From: Hydractinia symbiolongicarpus
Lineage: Eukaryota > Cnidaria > Hydrozoa > Anthoathecata > Hydractiniidae
Assembly (NCBI RefSeq): GCF_029227915.1
Contig: NC_079885.1
Location: 5,392,001-5,456,000, forward strand
Direction: 5' to 3'
DNA length: 64,000 nt
Shown: one piece after another, positions 36,474 through 46,676 of the stretch
How the letters are laid out: the number at the start of each line of letters is the position of its first letter
Position numbering within the stretch: the stretch's first letter is position 1
Notes under the pieces: generated by a model
The model's database searches: none
The model's input: the letters and a program-made list of their open reading frames with translations, nothing else
What the model was told of the DNA's origin: nothing
Translations under genes and position numbers: made by a program

Positions 36474-39400
36474 CTATCTTCGTTGTTTGTGAGCGCCTTT
36501 TGTAACGTCATCAAGTTTACTATTTGTTGTTAAAAAGTCCAATGTTGTCGTAAAGTATTTACCACTTGTTTTTTCTTGAGCAGTAACATTGATTTCCGTA
36601 TCGCTGAAGTCATATTTACATATAATGCTTCTGTTAGTTACTCCATCATATTTTGGCAATAAAACTTTTAAGCATCCAAGTTGAACACAACCTTTGTCTG
36701 TACAGTAGTCTACTTTCTTTTCATCGCTAGCGTAAAATCTTAAACTTGCGGATGTTTGTTGCTTTGTTACTGGCAAGTAATTTAAATTAATTTTTTCGCC
36801 GTAGTGTAATTCTTGGTTTATTGTTACTATTGGGCAAAAAACCTCGTCACACCACACTTTACCTTCACTATCAGTGTATTTAAATTTTGGCGGATGCACA
36901 TTTTCTTGAAACACAGACGATGTACAAATCCCGTACGTTTTTGCACTCCTTCGTGTTTGGATGCATTCTGGATTCCATCCAAATAACACAGCACCTTTAA
37001 CTACAGCAGTTTCTGCATCTTTCGGTGCATAAACATCAGTAATCTGCAAATCTTTTATTGCTTGCCGAAGTATTCCGGAATTTGAGAAACCACCAACCAT
37101 GATGATAAAATCAATGTCACTGCAATCAGATTGTACCATCAACTCTTTAACATATTCTTTTACTTTTTCAGCAACATCGTTAATGAATTCAATTATAGCA
37201 TGCACAGGTATTTTCAAAGATGAACGTCTTATAAAAGCACCACGTCCTCTTTCTCTCACCCTATCGTCTTCCGCAATAGAGATACCAACAATTTCAAAAT
37301 AACTTTGAACGAAAGGATCAGTCAAAAATATAGTGTCATATTCCTTGTCTACATTTAGGTTTCTCTTGATATCTTCAAAGTCTCTCATAATTTTCAGCCA
37401 GTGTTCTGAATATTCTCTCCTGATTTTATTAACTACAGCAGTTGTGAAAATATCTTCAAGGTATTTTTCAAATAATTTATTAACCGCAGTGCCACCCCAT
37501 GATCCACCAGATGGCCTGTGTAGTGACTTTAATGTTTTATGGTCAATAATTTGATGAAGAGTAGCATCGATGGTCCCACCTAAAATAGATGAATATAAGT
37601 ATGATTTTACAAATCCAAATTGATAATGCATTTACACTTGAGCTAATGAATCCGGATTCATCAGTGAAGTTGATAAAAATAGAAATCTATGCAGATCGCG
37701 CTTACACTCGATATTGCAAAATCTATATGGATTCTGCATGAGTGCGATGAAAAATAAATTCGGAAAAGTTCTTTAAAATAAAAAACTAGTTCGTTGAAAT
37801 GTTTATAATTGCTTAAATATGGATAAACTTTCTAATGTAAATGAAAAGATGGTGCATTTTTCAGCTTTCTGTGGAAGGTTCACTTTATCTAATCTCAGGT
37901 GACCCTATAAAAAATTGTGCAGAAAATAAAGACATCGTATTTGCAGCTTTAGGTCTAGATGTGTTTGCGCATATCGACAAAAAACATATCCTACAGTTAA
38001 TAATAAATTACGTCAAAGGACGCATTCTAACATCACAGGAGGTGGAGCGGAGAGTCATAGTTTTTCTAAACGATCTTAGGCCAGAAAATCGACTTAACCC
38101 TACGAGTAAGCATACCGAAGCTCGATAGCATTTTTGTTTAACATTTTTATAGATTTTTCTGGTTTGTCGGATTCTAAAGAAAATGTAAAGTCATTGGTCC
38201 TTTGAAATTGCGTCCGGAACAGATTTTAGTTTTGCAAATATGTAACATCAAATATGTAACATAAATCAAAAAAGAAACATAAATCAATAATTTTCGCTTT
38301 GGCCAAAATGAAGCCGTTGGATTGAACAGCATATAATACATAGAAACTCGATTTTTATGCGTTTCACACAAAAGTGGCATCTGCAATTTTTCACTTTCGA
38401 ACCCTGTTATATTGATTTTTACTTTGACCTGTAACTACTAATAGAAGTATTAGTATTTTTTTCTTAATTAAGCGTTTGTGCACCATAATATTTTATGAAT
38501 TATTATGATAAAGTTATCGCTCCGTTAACCTAAGCTTATAGAGAACACATCAGAAATAACTTTCCGGTCTGCGAGAAAATGGTAGAAGATATACGAATTT
38601 ATAACGGCTCGAATGCAGTGTAATAAACACGTCCTCACAACCGTTTTTGTGAAGGAAACCTGATCAGCTTTTTCAAAACGCACAAAACACTTACCTCCAT
38701 TGTCAAGCACAAGATATTTTTTGCCTATTTGAGATGACATCTCTTTCGGGATAATACTGACTTCTTCACTTTGGCAATGCATGGATGCACATTCTGGCTC
38801 CAAACCAATAAGTAGACTTCGAGATGGTATTCCTGCCTAAATATATGACAATTATTGAGATACACTCAGAGCGTTTGTAATATTTTAAATGAATATTAAA
38901 ACTATATCAATATAATTTTATGCCTGACTTGCAAAATTTTTCTGATATTAAAATTTATATTGTATTACACCAAGTATTTTATCAAAGTCAAAGAAACCAA
39001 CAACCAAAAAGCTGATAATATCACAATTCTTTGAATAGATGCCCTTTTTTTACACGCCCCCACTTAAATGAACGCCCCTTTTCAATGTTGGCAAGTATTT
39101 AAAAGACAAATTTGGTTTAGAAAACTTTATTTTAATTTTTTATTAACATGTCAGTAAATTTTTAATCTATACAGGTTATACACTTTGAACTACAGTATCA
39201 TCTACATTTTACTGGTTACAAAATCCTTTACCTTTGCAGCTGCTTCTCTCATAAACTGTTTTGCAGAGTTTGACCAAATTGCTGGAATGGTTAACACCCA
39301 TCTTACATTTTGTATATTGATGTTACAACCCTGGTATCTGTCATTTATATGACGTAGAAAGTGGTCTTTGAGATACTTGATGGAAGCACTAAATACGTCA

Positions 39401-41232
39401 ATTGCTTTCATTGTTTTCCCGTTATGCGCCTGTATCTCCAGATTTCTTTCTATTCTCTACAAAAAAAACGTTTGCACCAGTCTTAAACTCTCCGGTAATG
39501 AAGATTGAATTCTTAGATAAGATCCTCAACACTGTTAGCTCTCGTTTTAAGGTGTCATGCCTCTCAGAGCGTTAGATATTGGCTGGCACTCACTGCTATC
39601 TCTTTACCCTATTCACACCAAATAGTTTTTTGGGGGCAGGTGGCGAAGGGAGGGAGGGGGGATTAAAGGAGAGGCGAATTGCGCTACGGTACGGCTGCTA
39701 AACAACAGTTCATGATGAACGTTAGTTTTAAAGACCCACTTGCCTGGATTGGTCTGCGCCATTACGTTTTATGTTTATTCTTTTTAAGATATTGAATATA
39801 TTCGTAGAGAGTTTACAGAACCACAGAACAGAAGACCCAGAAGATAAATCAGTCTGTTGTAACTACCAGATTTGTTTACATCTGCGTGAGTGCTGAGTTA
39901 TTTATAGTTGAGCATTTGCTGAACGAGTGGCTGAATTAAAAGAAGTTGAAAAATGTTTCTCTTTATTGCAATGGTCACGGCTCAATACACAATAATTAAA
40001 CAAGAAAAAGTTGAAGAAGAAATAGATCAAAATAGGAAAGATGTTCAACAAAATTTGAAAAACATATTTTTATTATTTTATTTTGTAGAACTTATTGAAC
40101 AAACTTGTGAGTGAAGTTAAAAAAAATATAGAGTCAGCCACCATATCGCGGCATACGATATCGATTTGTTGTTGAATGTTTCCGTTCTGTATATTTATTC
40201 AAATTTTGCACCAACTTTATCGTTCGAAGTAGTGGTATGGTGTGAAAAAGGGACTTAAACATGAAAAAAAATGTTGATGGTCATGACAGATTTCTTAAGT
40301 CTAAAACGTTTAAACGAATGTTATAAAATGCTGTTACTACTATAGTACGTAAAATATACTTCGTCATCTTGAGTTCTAATTTTTGACGTTTACTGGTAAA
40401 TGCAAAACCTACTTATTTTCACCCCATACAGTCATGCAAAGTCTGTAAAAATGTTGCTAATAAGATACATTGATACTTTTATCTATTTGTTATTATAGTA
40501 GATATCTTAGTAGATTTTAAGATTTAGAAATTTATAAATCCTTATAAGCTAGGCATATTGTAGAAATTCCTAACACAAACAGGTAACCTAAAAAGTGAAA
40601 AATTAATTGAATGGCGTCATTTTGATGACAAATGACGTCACACATGACGTCATTAAATAAAAATAGAATAAAAAGGCTGTTTTCCTAAATTTTATATTAA
40701 AAAATCATATAACCAATTCAACATCTTACAACACTCATACATGTATGTCAGCGCTTTTCAAAGTTTCAAAAACGTTACACTTGTCGCAAAATACACAACC
40801 CGCAGAGTATAAATAAACCAGCATATATAAGCCTAAATAAAAGTTAGAAAACGACACAAAGTTTCAGCACTCAATTACATGTTGAACAAAAGTTATGATC
40901 GGTCAAAAAGACCGCGTGCACTTTATTGACAGTGCAGTTATAAAACGTTTTACCTGGTCATAGAGGTGCATTTTGAACTGTTTGAAGAAATAACAACTTT
41001 CATATTCCTGATCAAAAACATCATTTTCTGCATTTCTCCCAAACGATTTGAACGATTTGTCAGCTAAGAACAATATGCTTGTGGGAGTTTTAGTTTGGTT
41101 TGACGCCCATTCGTCGTTAACAAAAACTTTCTCTTTGTCATCTAGAAACGAATATGCGTAGCCACTGTAAGCTGTACCGAAGTCAATAGCACAGACCATT
41201 AACGTCTCAATGTTGCCAGACCAACTTGCCAT
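36474..41232 (-). CDS. HSPA12-like Hsp70-family protein (4 exons)
   Basis: Atypical Hsp70 with an actin-like ATPase fold. Four minus-strand exons join in phase: 41232-40954 (ATG start), 39456-39232, 38836-38695, 37579-36474. They give 583 residues, shorter than human HSPA12A/B (about 680) but usual for invertebrate members. Signatures: phosphate-1 loop VCAIDFGTAYSGYAYSF near residue 14; KTPTSILF; MKAIDVFSASIKYLKDH; VRWVLTIPAIWSNSAKQFMR; LLIGLEPECASM; phosphate-2 loop LDNGGGTID across the exon 3/4 junction; SGGSWGGTAVNKLFEKYL; and the adenosine motif IIMVGGFSNSGILRQAI. No C-terminal peptide-binding domain of canonical Hsp70 is present, as in HSPA12. Intron 1 holds a copy of the dispersed repeat. 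The product is complete and apparently functional. Confidence 0.9.
37841..38128 (+). CDS. Hypothetical 95-residue frame inside an HSPA12 intron
   Basis: Plus-strand open frame opposite to the host gene, with a 'ttttcag' acceptor at about 37857 and protein-like composition (LYLISGDPIKNCAENK, then DIVFAALGLDVFAHIDKKH). No donor or partner exon was found. It could be an exon remnant of an unrelated gene or of a transposon. Confidence 0.25.
   Translation: MKRWCIFQLSVEGSLYLISGDPIKNCAENKDIVFAALGLDVFAHIDKKHILQLIINYVKGRILTSQEVERRVIVFLNDLRPENRLNPTSKHTEAR
39660..40330 (+). repeat. Dispersed repeat copy in HSPA12 intron 1
   Basis: Matches the foldback arms at 32.4-34.1 kb: 'ggagaggcgaattgcgcta', 'gtgagtgctgagttattta', 'atggtcacggctcaataca', then the inner block 'gttgttgaatgtttccgtt' (homologous to the reverse strand at about 33550). 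Confidence 0.8.
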
Positions 41233-41878
41233 TTTTCCTTAATGAGTAGAAAGCGATAGTTGTTCTCTTCTCACAGCCAACACATTTTACAAAAAAAAAA
41301 AGCTTAGAGTGATATAATGAGGACCAGAGCTTTTTCAAGTTTATTTACAGAAGTTAATTATTGATATATTATTATTTTCATTGTAAAGAAAATCTTTACT
41401 ATACCAACGATTACTTTCGTTTTATTTTTATCTGGTCAGTATTGTCAACGATTTTTGTTTTTGTTTTTTAACCTCAAAACTCTTGTGTGTGCGTACAATG
41501 CAAACATGTCTGAAGTTCCAGTCATATGACTCAAATTAGACGGAGAAAAGAAAGATTACATATTCAAGTTTGGGAAAGGAAATTTAAACAGATTTTCAGA
41601 TAACTGAGGTAAGTAGCTAACAAATTAAAAAGATAATATACTTGTAACACCATGCTATCAAATATTTTCCATAGGATAGTTTTACAAGTATATTATATAA
41701 AATCTACATAAATATTTAATCTACACGAAATATATACTACATTTTATTTTTATATTTTATAACAGTTTAAACACGTTGAAAGAGACTTCGTTTAATTCGA
41801 TTGTTCCAAATGAAATTCATCAAGAACTACATTATATTTTTAAAGATATTATTTCGGTTTGTCTGTTCAGTATTCATA

Positions 41879-42018
41879 TTACTGTGGAAAGTTTATCATT
41901 TCTTGAACATGATAGTTTAGTAGGCGACGTTTCGGGAGATCCTTCTCCCATCATTGGGCAAAGTAAAATGATGTTAAGCATGTATTTATATAATTGTAGA
42001 GGATCGAAATTCATAAAT
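41879..42018 (-). mobile_element. Penelope-like terminal fragment (left)
   Basis: About 90% identical by eye to the reverse complement of 44947-45090. Minus strand carries 'gatgggagaaggatctcc' followed by CGAAACGTCG at 41957-41927: a stem-loop then GAAAC, resembling a hammerhead stem II and core, with a degenerate CUGAUGA (AATGA). Confidence 0.55.
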
Positions 42019-42279
42019 CAACAGTGTAGCACGTAACAAACACATCTCGTATCAACTTCCTGAGATTTGGTTACTAGCCCTACAAAAGAAGTAGTTACCT
42101 AGGCAGCGTTTACATGGAGCCCGTAATGAGTTCAAACCGGTTTGACTTTCACCCCGGTTTGAAATAGCCCTTCTGTTTACATGAACAATTTCGGTACGGC
42201 TTGGCGAAGTAATAAAATTCGTCAAATCTTTTTTCTAGTTCCAGTCTTTTCCGCGCGTATTTTTAGGATTATTTTCAAG

Positions 42280-43697
42280 ATGGCGACGAGCAAGACATAT
42301 GCTATGAAAAACTTCTCTATGCTTATATCATTTTTTTTAAGTTCGCTGGGTTCATTGGTTGCTGTGTTTACGAGAAATGTTGAATATCTACTATCACTTC
42401 GTAGGCAACAGCAACGACATCTGTTTAATGCTGTGGAAGATCACAATGCTGTGCTAAGAAAAATGCAGAATTTAAAACATAGGTAGGTTGCTTTTTGCTT
42501 CCCTGTCCTGTGCTTTACTAGCTTAATATCCAGAAAGAAAAATTATTGTCTTTACGACTGAAGTTTTTTTTATTTAGGGTAAACAAAAGACGAAAAAGAA
42601 GAAGATGGATCAACCCAGGACGTACTGATCTTTGGTGGCAAAATTTATACTCTGGAGCGTTGCTGGAACAGGAATGGTGTCAGAACTTAAGAATGGACTA
42701 CCCTACATTTATGAATTTAGTTGATAAAATCCGTGTAGAAGTTGAACCGGCACACAATTCATTTCGAATAGACACTCTTTCTGCTGAGAAAAGAACAGCA
42801 ATGGTCCTATATTACTTGAAGGATCAAGGCTCTTTACGGATGACGTGTAATACATTTGGTGTATCATTAGCCACTCTTTCCAAGTCGTTAAGATCAGTGT
42901 GTGGGGCAATTAATGATATTCTTGGTCCAGAGTTAATAAAATTTCCTCGTACAGAGGCTGAACTGAAACATGCTGCAACGCTCTTCGAAAGCAAGTTTGG
43001 ATTCCCTCAAGCCATCGGTTGTGTTGATGGCACTCATATTCCTATAAAAAGGCCAACTGAAAATGCACAGGAATACTTCTGCTACAAGATGAAGTACTCA
43101 CTGAATTGTCAAGCTATCTGTGACGAGAAAGGATGCTTTATCGATGTGGAGGTAAAGTGGCCTGGTAGTGTACACGATGCAAGGGTTTTTGCTAACAGTT
43201 CAGTTAGCAAAATGTTGGTGAACAACCGTCTTCCACCTTGTTTACAGGAATTATTGCCTGGGTATACACCGGTACCGCCATTACTAATTGGAGACCCAGC
43301 ATACCCATTGTTGCCTAATGTTATGAAAGAATTTAATTCATGTAGCAGTTCAAAAGAATTGATTTTTAATAACCATTTACGTCGTGCCAGAAATCAAATT
43401 GAATGTGCCTTTGGACGGTTAAAAGCAAGATGGAGAATTTTAAATCGATGTCTCGATGTTGAATTGGATTTTGCAATGAATATCATTTACTCTTGTTTTG
43501 TTCTTCACAATTATTGTGAAATAAATAAAGTTGATGTGCATCCTGACTTGCTCCAAGTACAAATGATGAACGAAGAACGATGTCAAAATTGTGAACATCA
43601 TAACCAAGTTTATCGGCTATACACGTACAACTCACATCGAGGAAAAGCTGTCAGAGATTCTGTGATGGAATACTTGCACGATAAAATGGAAAATTAA
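42280..43697 (+). CDS. PIF/Harbinger transposase, intact (2 exons)
   Basis: Exon 1 42280-42482 and exon 2 42578-43697 join in phase (AG|G) to give 440 residues with no stop, near the usual family length. The helix-turn-helix region contains VLYYLKDQGSLRMTCNTFGV. The DDE core follows: IGCVDGTHIPIKRP (first Asp, residue ~216), WPGSVHDARVFANS (~265), LLIGDPAYPLLP (~305), and RRARNQIECAFGRLKARWRI (Glu, ~342). Harbinger transposases integrate at 3-bp TTA/TWA-like sites and need a Myb-like partner; a candidate partner remnant is encoded at 44395-44874 (-). The left end may be near 42100 ('ggcagcgtttacatggagc'), but I found no matching right end. Confidence 0.9.
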
Positions 43698-43805
43698 ACT
43701 ATGAACATTTGTTTTTAACTTGTATTATATTGTATTTTTTATAGATAGAAATGTTTGTGAACAACCGTCTTTTTAACTTGTATTATATTGTATTTTTTAT
43801 AGATA
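43697..43805 (+). repeat. Short tandem duplication after the Harbinger transposase stop
   Basis: 'ttttaacttgtattatattg' and 'tattttttatagata' occur twice about 57 bases apart, immediately 3' of the stop codon. Confidence 0.85.
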
Positions 43806-44394
43806 TTTTAGTCACTAAATGATGTTTTATTTTTTATTGTATCCAAACACTCACAAATATTGATGCAATGTTTTTTCTGACCAGGTGTTTTTAAAATGTG
43901 CTTTAAATGGCTTAAGCTTGAAGGCCTCTCTCTGCGGTTTGCTACATGTCGCACTTTGCAACGTCATTTTTGTTACTATTTCCAGTCTTCTTGTTTTTAC
44001 GCGACCCGTTGAAAAAAGGCAAAGAAATTGCTCTTGTTGACGTAAAAACAGACATAATTAAGTTGCAAACATTTTTTTGTATTCGCCAAATTAATTACTC
44101 GCCAAAATTTAGTCACTTAAGGTATATTATAAAGCTTAAAAAGTTGGCTAACAAGTCTTTTCGTTCTCAAGATAAAAAACGAATTGTTTAAATTTTTTTT
44201 AAATATATATATAAAGCTTTTTCTACAAATATATACAAAGATAATATAATAACTATGAAAAAGTCTAAATAATAAAAATAATGTTTTAAAATATATATAT
44301 AAAGTGTTTTCAACATTTTTTTTAAAAATATATCAAGCTTTTTATACAAATATGTACAAAAAATATTACAAAAAATATATACAATAACTAAAGT

Positions 44395-44874
44395 CTATTT
44401 TTCTTCAGTTCTCCTTGGTGTTTGAGGTGGAGACATAAACGGTTGTTGATATTGTGGTGCGTGATGACCTTGATTGTAATAAGGATATGGAGGATGAGGA
44501 GCTGGTTGTGCTTGAGATTGTAAAAATGCATTGGCCAAAAGTCCTAGGCCGTCCTTTATTCCATTTCCAATAGAATTTATTGATTCGGTCATTGCTTTTA
44601 TTGCCTGCTCTGTCCCTTCCAGTGATTTTCGCAACAATTCAGTGTTTTGACGTTTTATCTCTAGCTCTTCCCGTGTTAAGTCAACTAACACCATATCTCG
44701 TTGATGCGCAGATAATTTTTTTTGCATGTTTTTATATTTTCCTTTATCCTCCGGTATTACACGTGCTTCCTCTGGTGCTTCACGTCCCTCCTCCGGTATC
44801 ACAGGTGCTTCCGACTCCTCATCCTCCGAAACGATGTTGTCTTCTTCAATATTCAGTGAAACTTTACCTTGCAT
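44395..44874 (-). CDS. Harbinger Myb-like partner protein, C-terminal part
   Basis: A minus-strand frame of 159 residues: acidic N-terminal part (NIEEDNIVSEDEESEAP), a helical region (DLTREELEIKRQNTELLRKS), and a Pro/Gln/Tyr-rich tail ending in QTPRRTEEK. PIF/Harbinger transposons encode a second Myb/SANT-domain protein whose C-terminus often has this helical build. The SANT domain itself is absent: upstream on this strand comes the Penelope-like fragment at 44947, so the gene looks truncated. An acceptor-like 'gagatag' sits just before the ATG. The assignment relies on position and general character. Confidence 0.4.
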   Translation of the reverse strand: MQGKVSLNIEEDNIVSEDEESEAPVIPEEGREAPEEARVIPEDKGKYKNMQKKLSAHQRDMVLVDLTREELEIKRQNTELLRKSLEGTEQAIKAMTESINSIGNGIKDGLGLLANAFLQSQAQPAPHPPYPYYNQGHHAPQYQQPFMSPPQTPRRTEEK

Positions 44875-44946
44875 CTATCTCCGAAAATAAAAATATTAAT
44901 TACAGTAATTAACTGTAATTATCAGCTCGTTTCTGATTGGTTAATT

Positions 44947-45090
44947 TTTTATGAGTTTCGATCCTCTGCAATTATTTAAATACATGCTCAACATCATTTT
45001 ACTTTTCCCGATGATGGGAGAAGGATCTCCCGAAACGTCGGCTACTATACTATCATGTTCAAGAAATGATAAACTTTCTACAGTAACTAC
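44947..45090 (+). mobile_element. Penelope-like terminal fragment (right) with hammerhead-like core
   Basis: Reads CCGATGA, stem TGGGAG...CTCCC, GAAAC, then GTCGG at 45008-45041. This is a near match to CUGAUGA/stem II/GAAA. Inverted relative to the fragment at 41879-42018; the two bracket the Harbinger genes. Confidence 0.55.
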
Positions 45091-45168
45091 ATTATACTTT
45101 GGCTGTTAACTAAAAAACCTTATGAACCATGATTGAAATTGAACACTAACCACCGAGTATACCAAATA

Positions 45169-45608
45169 CAGTCGACTCTTCCTAATTCGAATTCCCACAA
45201 GGAAAATTTTGTTCGAATTATGGAGAGATTCGAATTATAGAAAGTCTCTGTAATTCGAACTTTCAGCTTCAAATAGTGATAATTCGAATCGCAGAGAGAA
45301 TTTACGTTAATTTTAAAATCAAGAAAACATAATTCAAGTTTCATTCAATCTTTATTGTTATAGGTTACACAAAAAAGAAACTCTATTTGAAAAACTGTTG
45401 AATATATGGAAAAAAACGTTCAAAAGAAAATTTTCGAATTTGTCAAAGCCCTTTTTCACTCTAAAATTCGAATTAGGGAGAGAATCGTGCCGACAGGACT
45501 GAAAAAACTATTCGAATTATAGAAAGTTTTTTATAAGAGTTTTTTAAGGAAAATCGACGGTGACTGAGCACTTGTTCGAATTATAGAAATTCGAATCAGA
45601 GTCAACTG
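45169..45608. mobile_element. Mariner-type MITE, 440 bp, TA target duplication
   Basis: Begins CAGTCGACTCTTCCTAATTC and ends GAATCAGAGTCAACTG, flanked by TA on each side (45167-45168 and 45609-45610). The inside is studded with 'attcgaatta' blocks in both orientations. TA duplication and CAGT...ACTG ends point to the Tc1/mariner (pogo/Tigger-like) group. No transposase inside. Confidence 0.8.
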
Positions 45609-45610
45609 TA

Positions 45611-46451
45611 GAATGAATTATGCTCGTTGATTTGATAAACTAGTTTTCGTACTCTTTTCTCGAAAAATTTGCTTTTTTTGTTTTTTAGTTCTCGTATATG
45701 ACCCGATATTGCTTACTTGTCATCATGATCGTGTTTGTTGTTTACCTATTTAGGAAGACCAAAATCACGTGTTTGCTTGCCGGAAACTATTCTGTTTTTA
45801 TTTTTTTGTTTGCTTGTTTTTTTTTATTTTGTTTTTTTCGCTACTCCAGGTTAGCTATTGCTTAATGCTTGCTTCGTTTTTGAATGATATAAACTTTTCG
45901 TTGCCTCACTTAGGCGATATCTCGCCATGTTTCAGAAAACCTTAAAAAATTGTGTCCATATTAGGAGCGAGCCAGATGGAATTTTTAAAACGAAAACACC
46001 AGCAAGGCTAACCGTGTCATTTTTGCGCACGAATAAAATTATTTTTTTTGCAGAAAGCACTCCTTTGTCAATTTTTATAATCTTATTTGATAAAATATTA
46101 GTGAAAATAATATTATGCATGGAGAACAATAAATATATAAAAACACTCCAGATGGATAACATTATCATAAAATTTCATTGTCATGTTTTTATTATTTTAA
46201 CAAAATAATTAATATTTGTCAGCACTCTTATGGATTACATTTTTTTGAAGAATCTTTGTAACTTAAATTTACTTTACGTACGAACGCACGTATGAACATA
46301 CAGAAAATATCAGCCCGCCTAACCGAGCCAGCCCTATTAATCGCCTCATATAATCAGCTTTTTCATAGTAAAAAACAGTGTAATACGATAATCTGGAAAC
46401 ATTTTTTCTTTCTGTTCAACATGATAGCTGGTCAATTTTTTTCATTTTTTT
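45611..46451 (+). other. No clear gene; possible 5' exon of the coiled-coil gene
   Basis: Because the next gene's first visible exon (50954) needs an upstream coding exon, its 5' part should lie before the gypsy insertion. A plus-strand frame from ATG 45927 (MFQKTLKNCVHIRSEPDG start) is a weak candidate, but no donor of the required phase stands out. Confidence 0.2.
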
Positions 46452-46456
46452 CTTGT

Positions 46457-46650
46457 TGTTATATATCCGCCATTTATGTTTACATTTTGTTCTATGCTAT
46501 TGCTTATACTTTAAAACCATGTGTTTGTGTTTTCCGCGTATATCTTTATGAGATTTGTACATGTGATCTTATTATAAAGATGGCGGTCTAAGAAGTGTTA
46601 TATACATTTTCTGTCTGTCTGTTTTTCCCCATCTTTCTGGAGTTATAATA
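46457..46650 (+). repeat. 5' LTR, 194 bp
   Basis: Starts TGTTATATATCCGCC and ends GGAGTTATAATA. Contains a (CTGT)4-like run near the end. No difference from the 3' LTR was found by eye. Confidence 0.95.
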
Positions 46651-46676
46651 AGTGGCGACGAGGATATATTACCGAA

